NCBI RefSeq assembly: GCF_003751945.1
Contig: NZ_RJKL01000001.1
Span: 5,270,001-5,334,000 of the forward strand
DNA: 64,000 nucleotides
From: Couchioplanes caeruleus
GTDB lineage: Bacteria > Actinomycetota > Actinomycetes > Mycobacteriales > Micromonosporaceae
Direction of reading: 5' to 3'
A program made the translations under genes and the position numbers. Positions 54,551-62,514 of this stretch are shown piece by piece. The stretch's first letter is position 1, and every line of letters begins with the position of its first letter. The notes under the pieces are model-generated. The model was not told where the DNA came from, did not search any database, and was given only the letters and a program-made list of their open reading frames with translations.

Positions 54551-56683
54551 ATGTCGCGCCGGAAAGTCGTCTACCTCGCGCTCGGCAGTCGGCGCATCGA
54601 CGCAGCGCTACGGTTGACCGCCCAGGCGGCGGACGACGGCGCCGAGGTGACGCTCGTGGTGCTCGACCGGCCGGCCTGGGCCGGCGTCGACGCGCCCGCC
54701 GGCGTGGATCTTCGAAGGCTTCCGGACGAGCGCGCCGTGGCCGGGCTCCTGCGCGACGACGGTGTCCTGCCCTCCGGCGCCGTCCTCGTGGCCGGCGACG
54801 CTCCGGCGCTGGTGCCGGCCTGGGATGTCGCGCGGCGACGGCCGGACATCAGCGTCGGCATCGAGCCGGACGCCACGGCCGGTCGCCGGCCGCGGCCGGC
54901 CGATCTCGTCGTCGTCACCCCGTGGTATCCGGGCCCGAACGACGACTTCGCGGGCGCATTCGTGCGGGCCACCACCGATGCCGTGCGGCCGGGCCGCGGC
55001 GCCGTCTCCACGGTGCACAGCGAGGGCTGGTTCTATCCCCGTGCGGAGGCGTCACCGGACGCGGTCGACACGGTCTCGGACCGGTTCACGGCCGGCCCGG
55101 GCCTGTTCGTGGTCCGGGACACCCCGCAGGGCGAGCTGTGCCGGGTCGCGGTGCCCAGCCTGACGACCGGCGGCTACCCGCAATGGATCGACGCTCACGT
55201 GCGCGCCGTACGGGCCGTGCTGCCCACCGGGCGGATCGAGGCGCCGGTGGTGCACGCGCACACGGGCCTCTACGGAGGGGCCGTCGCCGCCGCCCTGGCC
55301 CGGCCCGAGGCACGCGTCGTGGTGACGGAGCACGCGACCTTCCTGCCGCGGGTGCTGGGCAAGGCGGGCGTACGACGCCGGTACGCCGCCATGCTCGACC
55401 GGGCCGACGTGGTGTTGTGCGTGGGTGCGGGCCTGCGCGACTATCTGCGTACCGAGTTCCCGCGCCACGCGGGCAAGTTCGAGGTGGTGCCGAACCCGAT
55501 CGACTTCGACGGTTTCGCGGTCCGGCCGTCGCCGGTGACCGAGCTGAACCGGTGGCTCTATGTCGGACGGCTGATCGAGCACAAGGGCGTACGGCTGCTG
55601 CTGGAGGCCTTCGCCGTCGCCGCCGCGGAGGAACCGGCCCGCACCCTGACCCTGGTGGGCTCGGGGCCACTGGCGGACGACCTGGCGCGCCGGGCCGCCG
55701 AACTGGGGCTGGCCGATCGCGTCCGGCTGCTGCCGCCGGTACGCCCGGACCAGGTCGCCGGCCTCATGCACGACCACGATCTCCTCGTGCATCTCAGTAC
55801 CAAGGAGACGTTCGGCATGACCGTGGTGGAGGCGGTCGGCACCGGTCTGCCGGTGCTGGTGGCCGGCAGCGACGGACCGCGGGAGACGCTGGCGGGCCTC
55901 GACGGCGTCGCCGGCCGGCTGATCGACGTGGACCGCACGCCGGCGCAGGTGGCCGAGGCGTTCCGCGCCCTGGCCGAGGAGCTGCCCAGGCTCGATCTCG
56001 AGGCCGCCCGGGAGATCCTGCGCGAGCGGTACGGCAACGCCGCCGTGGCCGAGCGCCTGCGGCGGTGGTACGACGAGCCGATCGAGGGCGTCGTCGCCGA
56101 GCCGTCCGAGCCGTCCGAGCCGTCCGGCGACCGAGTCGTCGTGCTCGTCACCGACGCCGCGGCAGCGGCGCAGGTTCGCCCGGCCCTCGACCGGATCGCC
56201 GCCGCCGGACAACAGGCGGACGTGCTGACGACGGTGGACGGTTCCTTCGGCGGACCCGGGATCACCGTGCACCGGCTCCGCGCCGGGGCCGGTCTCGAAC
56301 GCGTCCGGCACGCCGAGGACGTCGTGGTACGCCAGGTGGCCGGAAAGGTCATCGAGGGGCTGCTGGCCGTCGCCCGAAAGCGGCCGGAGCCGGGCTGGGA
56401 GGTGGTGATGCGCCGGGCGCGCCGCTTGCATCGCCGCGGCGTGCGCAAGGTGGGTGCCGTCTTCACCGGCCGCCGATGGGTGCGTCGGCGGGCCGACGCG
56501 CTCTGGTCCGAAGTGCGTGGCACAGTTCTGCCCGGCCTGGATCTCACGCGGACGCGCTACGTGGTGGCGCCGGGGCCGGTGGGCCGGGAGTTGGCCGCTC
56601 GCCTCGTCGCCGGTCGTGCGGACCTGGTCGTCGTGGCGTCGCCGGATCGACTCCTCCGCGGCGGTGCCGGGCCCGGACGGTGA
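54551..56683 (+). CDS. Three-part glycosyltransferase: module, GT4 core, module
   Basis: This 710-residue protein has three parts. Residues about 1-110 (KVVYLALGSRRID, ending VLVAGDAPALVPAWDVARRR) form a short Rossmann-like module. Residues about 115-510 are a family-4 glycosyltransferase (VVTPWYPGPNDDFAGAFV, HAHTGLYGGAV, WLYVGRLIEHKGVRLLLEAF, STKETFGMTVVEAVGTGLP), a paralog of the enzyme at 48065. A SEPSEPSEPSG linker leads to a C-terminal module (about 520-710: VVVLVTDAAAAAQVRP, TVHRLRAG, RYVVAPGPVGRELAARLV) like the stand-alone proteins at 49313 and 51213. ATG 54551 is chosen; the open frame continues a few codons upstream. Confidence 0.87.
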   Translation: MSRRKVVYLALGSRRIDAALRLTAQAADDGAEVTLVVLDRPAWAGVDAPAGVDLRRLPDERAVAGLLRDDGVLPSGAVLVAGDAPALVPAWDVARRRPDISVGIEPDATAGRRPRPADLVVVTPWYPGPNDDFAGAFVRATTDAVRPGRGAVSTVHSEGWFYPRAEASPDAVDTVSDRFTAGPGLFVVRDTPQGELCRVAVPSLTTGGYPQWIDAHVRAVRAVLPTGRIEAPVVHAHTGLYGGAVAAALARPEARVVVTEHATFLPRVLGKAGVRRRYAAMLDRADVVLCVGAGLRDYLRTEFPRHAGKFEVVPNPIDFDGFAVRPSPVTELNRWLYVGRLIEHKGVRLLLEAFAVAAAEEPARTLTLVGSGPLADDLARRAAELGLADRVRLLPPVRPDQVAGLMHDHDLLVHLSTKETFGMTVVEAVGTGLPVLVAGSDGPRETLAGLDGVAGRLIDVDRTPAQVAEAFRALAEELPRLDLEAAREILRERYGNAAVAERLRRWYDEPIEGVVAEPSEPSEPSGDRVVVLVTDAAAAAQVRPALDRIAAAGQQADVLTTVDGSFGGPGITVHRLRAGAGLERVRHAEDVVVRQVAGKVIEGLLAVARKRPEPGWEVVMRRARRLHRRGVRKVGAVFTGRRWVRRRADALWSEVRGTVLPGLDLTRTRYVVAPGPVGRELAARLVAGRADLVVVASPDRLLRGGAGPGR

Positions 56684-56788
56684 TCGATCGCGAACGCCTC
56701 CTGAACGTTGTGGATCTAGCGATGCGGCGAGCGGCGATGTCATAGACTCCCGTCGTCTTCGAGACTTGAGGTGCCGGGGAGGCGCGTA

Positions 56789-58357
56789 GTGGGTGGACCC
56801 GACGTCAGCGTGGTGGTTGCCGTGTACAACACGATGCCCTACCTGACCGAGTGCCTGCGCTCGCTCGTCGACCAGAGCATCGGGGTGGACCGGCTGGAGA
56901 TCGTCGCGATCGACGACGGGTCCACCGACGGCAGCGGCGCCGAGCTCGATCGCTGGGCGGCGGAATACCCCGGCACGATCAAGGTCGTGCACCAGGAGAA
57001 CTCGGGCGGCCCCGCCGGCCCGAGCAACCGTGCCCTCGACATGACCACCGGCCGGTACGTCTTCTTCCTCGGCGCCGACGACTACCTCGGCACGGAGGCG
57101 CTGCAGCGCCTGGTCACCGCGGGTGACGAGCTGGATGCGGACATCGTCCTCGGCCGGCTGGTCGGCGTCGGCGGCCGGGTCGTCAACCAGGCCGTGTTCG
57201 AACCGGGCAACCGTGACGACATCACGCTGGTCAACTCCGCACTGCCGTGGGCCTTGTCGAACACGAAGCTGTTCCGCCGCTCCCTGCTGGAGGAGCACCA
57301 CATCCGGTATCCGGAGGAGCTGCGCTCCGGCAGTGACCAGCCGTTCACCATCCGCGCGGTGGTGGCGGCCCGCCGGATCGTCGTCCGTGCCGACTACGAG
57401 TACTACTACGCCGTACGCCGCAAGGACTCCAGCAACATCACCTACCGGACCTCGCTGTCCGGCTTCGTGCAGGACACGGCGCTGATCATGGACACCGCCG
57501 CCGACGTCATCACCGACCCGGAGGCCCGCGCCGCGGTCCTGCGCCGGCACTTCACCTGGGAGCTCGGCAAGCTGCTCGGCAAACGCTTCCTGGCCGCCGA
57601 CCACGACGAGCGGGTCCGGGTGCAGGAGGGCGTCCGCAAGCTCGCCGACACCTACCTCACCGAAGACATCCGGGCGGCGCTGGACGTCTCGCACCGGATC
57701 TCGCTGAGCGTCGCCCAGCACGGCAGCGTCGACGACCTGGTGGCGGTCGCGAAGCACCACGCCCAGCACGGGCTGACGCCGGTGGTGATCGAGGATGATC
57801 ACTACTATCTCGACTTCCCCGGCTTCCGGGACCCGGCGCGCGGTTTTCCCGACGAGTGGTTCGACGCCGGATCCCACCTCCGGCAACTCGTCCACCAGAG
57901 CAAGCCGGCGACCGTACGCTGGGGGCGTACGCCGGACGGCCGGCGCTCCCTGCTCGTCGGCTGGCACATGTCGCTGCTGGATCTCGGCGGCGACGAGACG
58001 CCGCCGCGGGTGTCGGCGGGCGACCGCCCGGCCGCGCTGACCGAGGTGGTGCCCGCGGACGGGGGCACCCGGGTCCTGGGTTACCTGGCGGTCGACGACA
58101 TCGTCGCCGGTCAGACCAAGCCGCGGCAGCGCCGGCGGGTGCGTTTCACCTGGACCATGCAGGGCGAGTCGAGCAGTCGTCCGGTGACCGCCTTCGACCT
58201 GTCGGCGGCGAGGCGTATCCTCCATCGGCGTGGTCTTCGTTTGCACCTCGTGGGCGTGGAGCTCGACGAGAAGGCCAGACTGCACGTCGTGAGCACCACC
58301 GTCACACCCCGGCGGATCGCCGGCCGTCTCGCGCGCTGGCTCCGCCTCAGGGGCTGA
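56789..58357 (+). CDS. Family-2 glycosyltransferase with C-terminal extension
   Basis: This 522-residue GT-A enzyme has N-terminal VSVVVAVYNTMPYLTECLRSL, DDGSTDGS, SGGPAGPSNRAL and the DxD-type GADDYLG. An all-helical middle and a beta-rich C-terminal domain (VRWGRTPDGRRSLLVGWHMS, RRVRFTWTMQGESSSRP) follow, similar in style to accessory domains of teichoic-acid glycosyltransferases. GTG 56789 has GGGGAGG 6 bases upstream; GTG 56771 is less likely. The UDP-sugar dehydrogenase follows closely. Confidence 0.87.
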   Translation: MGGPDVSVVVAVYNTMPYLTECLRSLVDQSIGVDRLEIVAIDDGSTDGSGAELDRWAAEYPGTIKVVHQENSGGPAGPSNRALDMTTGRYVFFLGADDYLGTEALQRLVTAGDELDADIVLGRLVGVGGRVVNQAVFEPGNRDDITLVNSALPWALSNTKLFRRSLLEEHHIRYPEELRSGSDQPFTIRAVVAARRIVVRADYEYYYAVRRKDSSNITYRTSLSGFVQDTALIMDTAADVITDPEARAAVLRRHFTWELGKLLGKRFLAADHDERVRVQEGVRKLADTYLTEDIRAALDVSHRISLSVAQHGSVDDLVAVAKHHAQHGLTPVVIEDDHYYLDFPGFRDPARGFPDEWFDAGSHLRQLVHQSKPATVRWGRTPDGRRSLLVGWHMSLLDLGGDETPPRVSAGDRPAALTEVVPADGGTRVLGYLAVDDIVAGQTKPRQRRRVRFTWTMQGESSSRPVTAFDLSAARRILHRRGLRLHLVGVELDEKARLHVVSTTVTPRRIAGRLARWLRLRG

Positions 58358-58385
58358 ACCCGCGCCAAGGAGGATGTACCCAAGC

Positions 58386-59669
58386 ATGAAGATCTGTGTC
58401 GTCGCCCTGGGCAAGATCGGGCTGCCGCTCGCCGTCCAGTTCGCGTCCAAGGGACACACCGTGATCGGTGCGGACGTCTCCGAGCCGACGGTGCGCACGG
58501 TCAACGAGGGCCTGGTGCCGTTCCCCGGCGAGGCCGACCTCGACGTCAAGCTCAAGCAGGCGGTCGACGCCGGCCTGCTGACGGCCACCACCGACACCGC
58601 GGCCGCGGTCGCCGAGTCGGAGGCCGTGGTCGTGGTCGTGCCGCTCTTCGTCGACGGCGAGGGCGTGCCGGACTTCGGCTGGATGGAGTCCGCGACCCGG
58701 GACATCGCCCGCGGCCTGCGGCCGGGCACCCTGGTCAGCTACGAGACCACGCTGCCGGTCGGCACCACCCGCACCCGCTGGGCGCCGCTGCTGGAGGAGG
58801 GCTCCGGCCTGGTCGCCGGCCGCGACTTCCACCTGGTCTTCAGCCCCGAGCGGGTGCTCACCGGCCGGGTCTTCGCCGACCTGCGCAAGTATCCGAAGCT
58901 GGTGGGCGGCATCGACGCCGCGTCGGCGCAGCGCGGCATCGAGTTCTACGAGGCCGTGCTCGACTTCGACGAGCGTGCCGACCTGGACCGGGCGAACGGC
59001 GTCTGGGATCTCGGCTCGGCGGAGGCCGCGGAGCTGGCGAAGCTGGCCGAGACGACCTACCGGGACGTCAACATCGGGCTCGCCAACCAGTTCGCCCGGT
59101 ACGCCGACACCATCGGCGTCGACGTGAACGTGGTCATCGACGCGTGCAACACCCAGCCGTACAGCCACATCCACCGGCCGGGTATCGCGGTCGGCGGGCA
59201 CTGCATCCCGGTCTACCCGCGGCTGTACCTGTGGAACGACCCGGCCGCGACGGTGGTCCGCTCGGCCCGCGAGGCCAATGCGGCGATGCCGGCGTACGCG
59301 GTGGACCTGCTCGCCGCGGCGCTCGGCGACCTGGAGGGCGTCGGCGTGCTGGTGCTCGGCGCCGCCTACCGCGGCGGAGTCAAGGAGACGGCGTTCTCGG
59401 GCGTCTTCCCGGCCGTCGAGGAGCTGCGCCGCCGGGGCGCCAAGCCGTACGTGTCCGACCCGATGTACTCCGCGGCCGAGCTGACCGCCCTGGGCCTGCC
59501 GGCCTGGAACGGCGAGGAGCTGGGCGCGGCGGTCGTGCAGGCGGACCACGCGGAGTATCGCGGCCTCACCCCGGCGGACCTGCCGGGCGTCAAGGTGATC
59601 GTCGACGGCCGGCGCACCACCGACCCGGAGCGGCTCGAAGGCATCCGCCGGATCGTCATCGGCGGCTGA
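58386..59669 (+). CDS. UDP-N-acetylhexosamine 6-dehydrogenase (WbpA/WecC-like)
   Basis: This NAD-dependent enzyme oxidises the 6-hydroxyl of UDP-GlcNAc or UDP-ManNAc to a carboxylate. The 427-residue protein has KICVVALGKIGLPLAVQFA, SYETTLPVGTTRT, FSPERVLTGR, LAETTYRDVNIGLANQFA, and catalytic Cys273 in GGHCIPVYPRLY. ATG 58386 lies 12 bases after AAGGAGG; an ATG at 58374 abuts that site and is unlikely. With the genes at 45961, 47064, 51820 and 59731 it completes a candidate UDP-ManNAc3NAcA pathway. Confidence 0.92.
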   Translation: MKICVVALGKIGLPLAVQFASKGHTVIGADVSEPTVRTVNEGLVPFPGEADLDVKLKQAVDAGLLTATTDTAAAVAESEAVVVVVPLFVDGEGVPDFGWMESATRDIARGLRPGTLVSYETTLPVGTTRTRWAPLLEEGSGLVAGRDFHLVFSPERVLTGRVFADLRKYPKLVGGIDAASAQRGIEFYEAVLDFDERADLDRANGVWDLGSAEAAELAKLAETTYRDVNIGLANQFARYADTIGVDVNVVIDACNTQPYSHIHRPGIAVGGHCIPVYPRLYLWNDPAATVVRSAREANAAMPAYAVDLLAAALGDLEGVGVLVLGAAYRGGVKETAFSGVFPAVEELRRRGAKPYVSDPMYSAAELTALGLPAWNGEELGAAVVQADHAEYRGLTPADLPGVKVIVDGRRTTDPERLEGIRRIVIGG

Positions 59670-59676
59670 GGCGTGC

Positions 59677-59707
59677 GCTCCCGGGGCGGTCGCACCGCCC
59701 CGGGAGC
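59677..59707 (+). terminator. Terminator between the dehydrogenase and acetyltransferase genes
   Basis: GCTCCCGGGGCGG (59677-59689) pairs perfectly with 59695-59707 around a TCGCA loop. It lies 8 bases after the dehydrogenase stop and 24 bases before the convergent acetyltransferase end, so it may serve both. Confidence 0.85.
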
Positions 59708-59730
59708 ACTGCCATGGCCGGCCGCCGCGG

Positions 59731-60276
59731 TCAGGGCCGCTCGGGGTCGCGGCTGACGATCTCGCCGCGCTCGTCCACCCAGCCCCTGGGCCGGGCCGGG
59801 TTGCCCGCCACCAACTGGTACGGCGGCACGTCCTTGGTCACCACCGAGCCGGCCGCGATCATCGCGTACTCGCCGACCTCGATGCCGCAGACCAGTGTCG
59901 CGTTCGCCCCGATCGAGGCGCCGCGGCGGACCAGCGTCGGGGTGATCTTCCAGTCCGGGTTCTGGGCCCGGGGCCGCAGGTCGTTGGTGAACACCGCGCA
60001 CGGCCCGACGAAGACCTCGTCCTCGATCGTGACGCCCTGGTACACCGAGACGTTGTTCTGGATCTTGACGCGGCTGCCGACGACGGCGTTGGCGTCGAGA
60101 TAGACGTTGCGCCCGATCACGCAGTCCTCGCCGACGACGGCGGACGAGCGGACGTGTGCGAGGTGCCAGACCTTGGTGCCGGCGCCGAGTGTGGCGCCCT
60201 CCTCCACGTCAGCGGAGGGGTGGACGAACGGCTGCCTGGCGCTGCCGGCGTCGGTGCCATTGTGGGTGTGTTCCAT
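59731..60276 (-). CDS. Hexapeptide-repeat sugar N-acetyltransferase (WbpD/WlbB-like)
   Basis: This 181-residue left-handed beta-helix acyltransferase has FVHPSADVEEGATLGAGTKV, WHLAHVRSSAVVGEDCVIG, NNVSVYQGVTIEDEVFVGP, VFTNDLRPRAQ and GEYAMIAAGSVVTKDVPPY. It closely fits WbpD/WlbB, which acetylates the 3-amino group of UDP-GlcNAc3NA. ATG 60276 has only GGG next to it. It is divergent from the TagF-fusion gene and on the opposite strand from the other pathway genes except the epimerase. Confidence 0.92.
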   Translation of the reverse strand: MEHTHNGTDAGSARQPFVHPSADVEEGATLGAGTKVWHLAHVRSSAVVGEDCVIGRNVYLDANAVVGSRVKIQNNVSVYQGVTIEDEVFVGPCAVFTNDLRPRAQNPDWKITPTLVRRGASIGANATLVCGIEVGEYAMIAAGSVVTKDVPPYQLVAGNPARPRGWVDERGEIVSRDPERP

Positions 60277-60396
60277 CCCTGCAGTGTGATACCCGACCGG
60301 GTTGAGGTGGAAATCGGGGAGACGGTTACGGGCGGTTGCCGGTGTAGCCTGGGCGCTTTCCCGGTAACACAGCGTACGGACGGTATGCGCACATAT

Positions 60397-62514
60397 ATGA
60401 ACTTCATCAGCATCGTCGTCCCCGCGTGGCGTGTGCAGGGATATCTCGCCGAGTGCCTGGATTCGATCCTCGAGCAGCAGACCGCGCAGGCCGAGGTGAT
60501 CGGCGTCGATGACGCCTCCCCGGACCACTCGGGCGAGGTCCTCGACGACCGGGCCGCCCGGGACCCGAGGTTGACGGTGCTGCACCTGAGCGCCAACGGC
60601 GGGCCCGGGCCGGCCCGCAACGCCGGTCTCGAGCGGGCCACCGGTGAGTACGTCTGGTTCGTCGACGGCGACGACCGGATCGTCCCCGGCGCGCTCGCCG
60701 CCGTCGAGGCCCGGTTGCGCGAGGAAAAGCCGGACGTGCTCGTCGTCGGCGCCGCCCGCGAGAGGTGGAACAGATCCGTGTCCGGCTGGTGGACGCCGGC
60801 GTCCGTGCCCACCGCGGCCGAGGCGCTGACCCGGCGCACACCGCCGCTGGGCGCCCTGGTGGTGCGCCGGCAGTTCCTCGTCGAGTCGGGCATCCGCTTC
60901 GAGCCCGGCTGGTACGAGGACGTGTCCTTCGCGTACGCGGTGCTCGCCCAGGCAGGCCGCGTCGCGACGTTCGCGCCGGCCTGCTATCTCCGGCGGTTCG
61001 ACCGCGACGGCTCGATCCGCTCGGCCCGCTCCGCCCGGCACGCCGACGCGGTCGCGCAGTACGACCACGCGCTGAGCCGCCACCTGGCCGGCGCCTCGGC
61101 CACGCTGCGCCGGCGGGCGCTGGACCACGCCGTCACCGAGCTGCTCAAGATCGTGGAGGACGGTTCCCGGGTGCCTCGCGACGCCCGCCGGGCGATGTTC
61201 ACCGCGATCTCCGCGCTGGTGCGCAGGCACGAGGCCGGTGCCGCCCCGCGCCCCGGCGGCGCCACCGGCCTGCGACTCAAGCTGGTCGCCTCCGACTTCT
61301 TCGGTGCCTACCGGGCGCTGCGCGGTGTCGGTGGCGCGCTCCGCTCGGTGCGCCGGGCGCCGGGCACCGCCAAGGCGCGCCTGCGCAAGCGCGGCCTGCG
61401 CTGGTATTACCGGTGGCAACTCCGTCGGCCGATCGACGAGAACTTGGCCGTCTACGCGGCGTACTGGTATCGCGGGTACGCCTGCAACCCGGCCGCCATC
61501 TATGAGAAGGCCAGGGAACTCGCTCCCGGCGTCAGGGGCGTCTGGGTGGTCAAGCGCGGCCACCGGCCACTGCCCCCGGGCGTCGACTACGTCATGTCCG
61601 GAAGCCGCGCCTACTACCGCACCATCGCGCGCGCCAAGTACCTGATCAACAACGCCACCTTCCCGCCCGAGGTGGTGAAGCGCCCCGGCGCCATCCACGT
61701 GCAGACGCACCACGGCACGCCGCTCAAGACGATGGGCCTCGACCAGCCCAGGTTCCCGGCGTCCACGGTCGGATACGACGCCGAGCGGCTGCGCCGCAAC
61801 ATCGCCAAGTGGGACTTCAGCATCACCGCCAACCGGCACACCACCCTGCTCTGGGACCGGCAGTTCCCGATCAGGGGAGAGACGCTGGAGACCGGCTATC
61901 CGCGCAACGACCGGCTCGCGCTGGCCACCGAGGAGGACGTCGCGGCGGCCCGGTCCGAGCTGGGCCTCGCCCCGGGGGAGCGGGTGGTGCTCTACACCCC
62001 GACCCACCGCGAATGGCATGCCGCCTTCACGCCGGTGCTCGACGTCGACGCGCTCGCCGAGGCGCTCGGCCCGGATACCCGGGTGCTGCTGCGCGGTCAC
62101 TACTTCTACGGCCTCGCCGGCTTCCCGCTCCGGCACCCGCGGGTCAGCGACGTGTCGTCCTTCCCCGCGGTGGAGACCCTCTACCTCGCGGCCGACGCGC
62201 TGATCACCGACTTCTCCTCGGTGATGTTCGACTACGCCGTGCTGGACCGGCCGCTGATCATCTTCGCGCCGGACTGGGAGATCTACCGGGCGGTCCGTGG
62301 CGTCACGTTCGACCTGGAGACCGAGCATCCCGGCAGCTTCACCCGTACGTTCGACGAACTGGTCGAAGCGTTCCGCAGCGGCCGGGCGACCGGCGCCGAG
62401 GCGGCCGCGGCCCGGGCCCGGTTCCAGGCGCGGTTCTGCTCCCTGGAGGACGGCCGCGCCGCCGAACGTGTGGTCCGCCGAGTGTTCCCCGGCGCGGGGG
62501 TAGCCGATGTCTGA
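60397..62514 (+). CDS. Family-2 glycosyltransferase fused to TagF-like CDP-polyol phosphotransferase
   Basis: This 705-residue bifunctional protein has two domains. Residues 1-about 330 are a GT-A family-2 domain (ISIVVPAWRVQGYLAECLDS, VDDASPDHSG, FVDGDDRI). Residues about 345-700 are a CDP-glycerol/ribitol:polyol-phosphate phosphotransferase domain, with THHGTPLKTMG, TPTHREWHAAF, LLRGHYFYG and ALITDFSSVMFDYAVLDRP. It points to a phosphodiester-linked, teichoic-acid-like polymer or linkage. ATG 60397 is used; ATG 60385 is equally possible and neither has a clear ribosome-binding site. The stop overlaps the next gene by 8 bases. Confidence 0.9.
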   Translation: MNFISIVVPAWRVQGYLAECLDSILEQQTAQAEVIGVDDASPDHSGEVLDDRAARDPRLTVLHLSANGGPGPARNAGLERATGEYVWFVDGDDRIVPGALAAVEARLREEKPDVLVVGAARERWNRSVSGWWTPASVPTAAEALTRRTPPLGALVVRRQFLVESGIRFEPGWYEDVSFAYAVLAQAGRVATFAPACYLRRFDRDGSIRSARSARHADAVAQYDHALSRHLAGASATLRRRALDHAVTELLKIVEDGSRVPRDARRAMFTAISALVRRHEAGAAPRPGGATGLRLKLVASDFFGAYRALRGVGGALRSVRRAPGTAKARLRKRGLRWYYRWQLRRPIDENLAVYAAYWYRGYACNPAAIYEKARELAPGVRGVWVVKRGHRPLPPGVDYVMSGSRAYYRTIARAKYLINNATFPPEVVKRPGAIHVQTHHGTPLKTMGLDQPRFPASTVGYDAERLRRNIAKWDFSITANRHTTLLWDRQFPIRGETLETGYPRNDRLALATEEDVAAARSELGLAPGERVVLYTPTHREWHAAFTPVLDVDALAEALGPDTRVLLRGHYFYGLAGFPLRHPRVSDVSSFPAVETLYLAADALITDFSSVMFDYAVLDRPLIIFAPDWEIYRAVRGVTFDLETEHPGSFTRTFDELVEAFRSGRATGAEAAAARARFQARFCSLEDGRAAERVVRRVFPGAGVADV

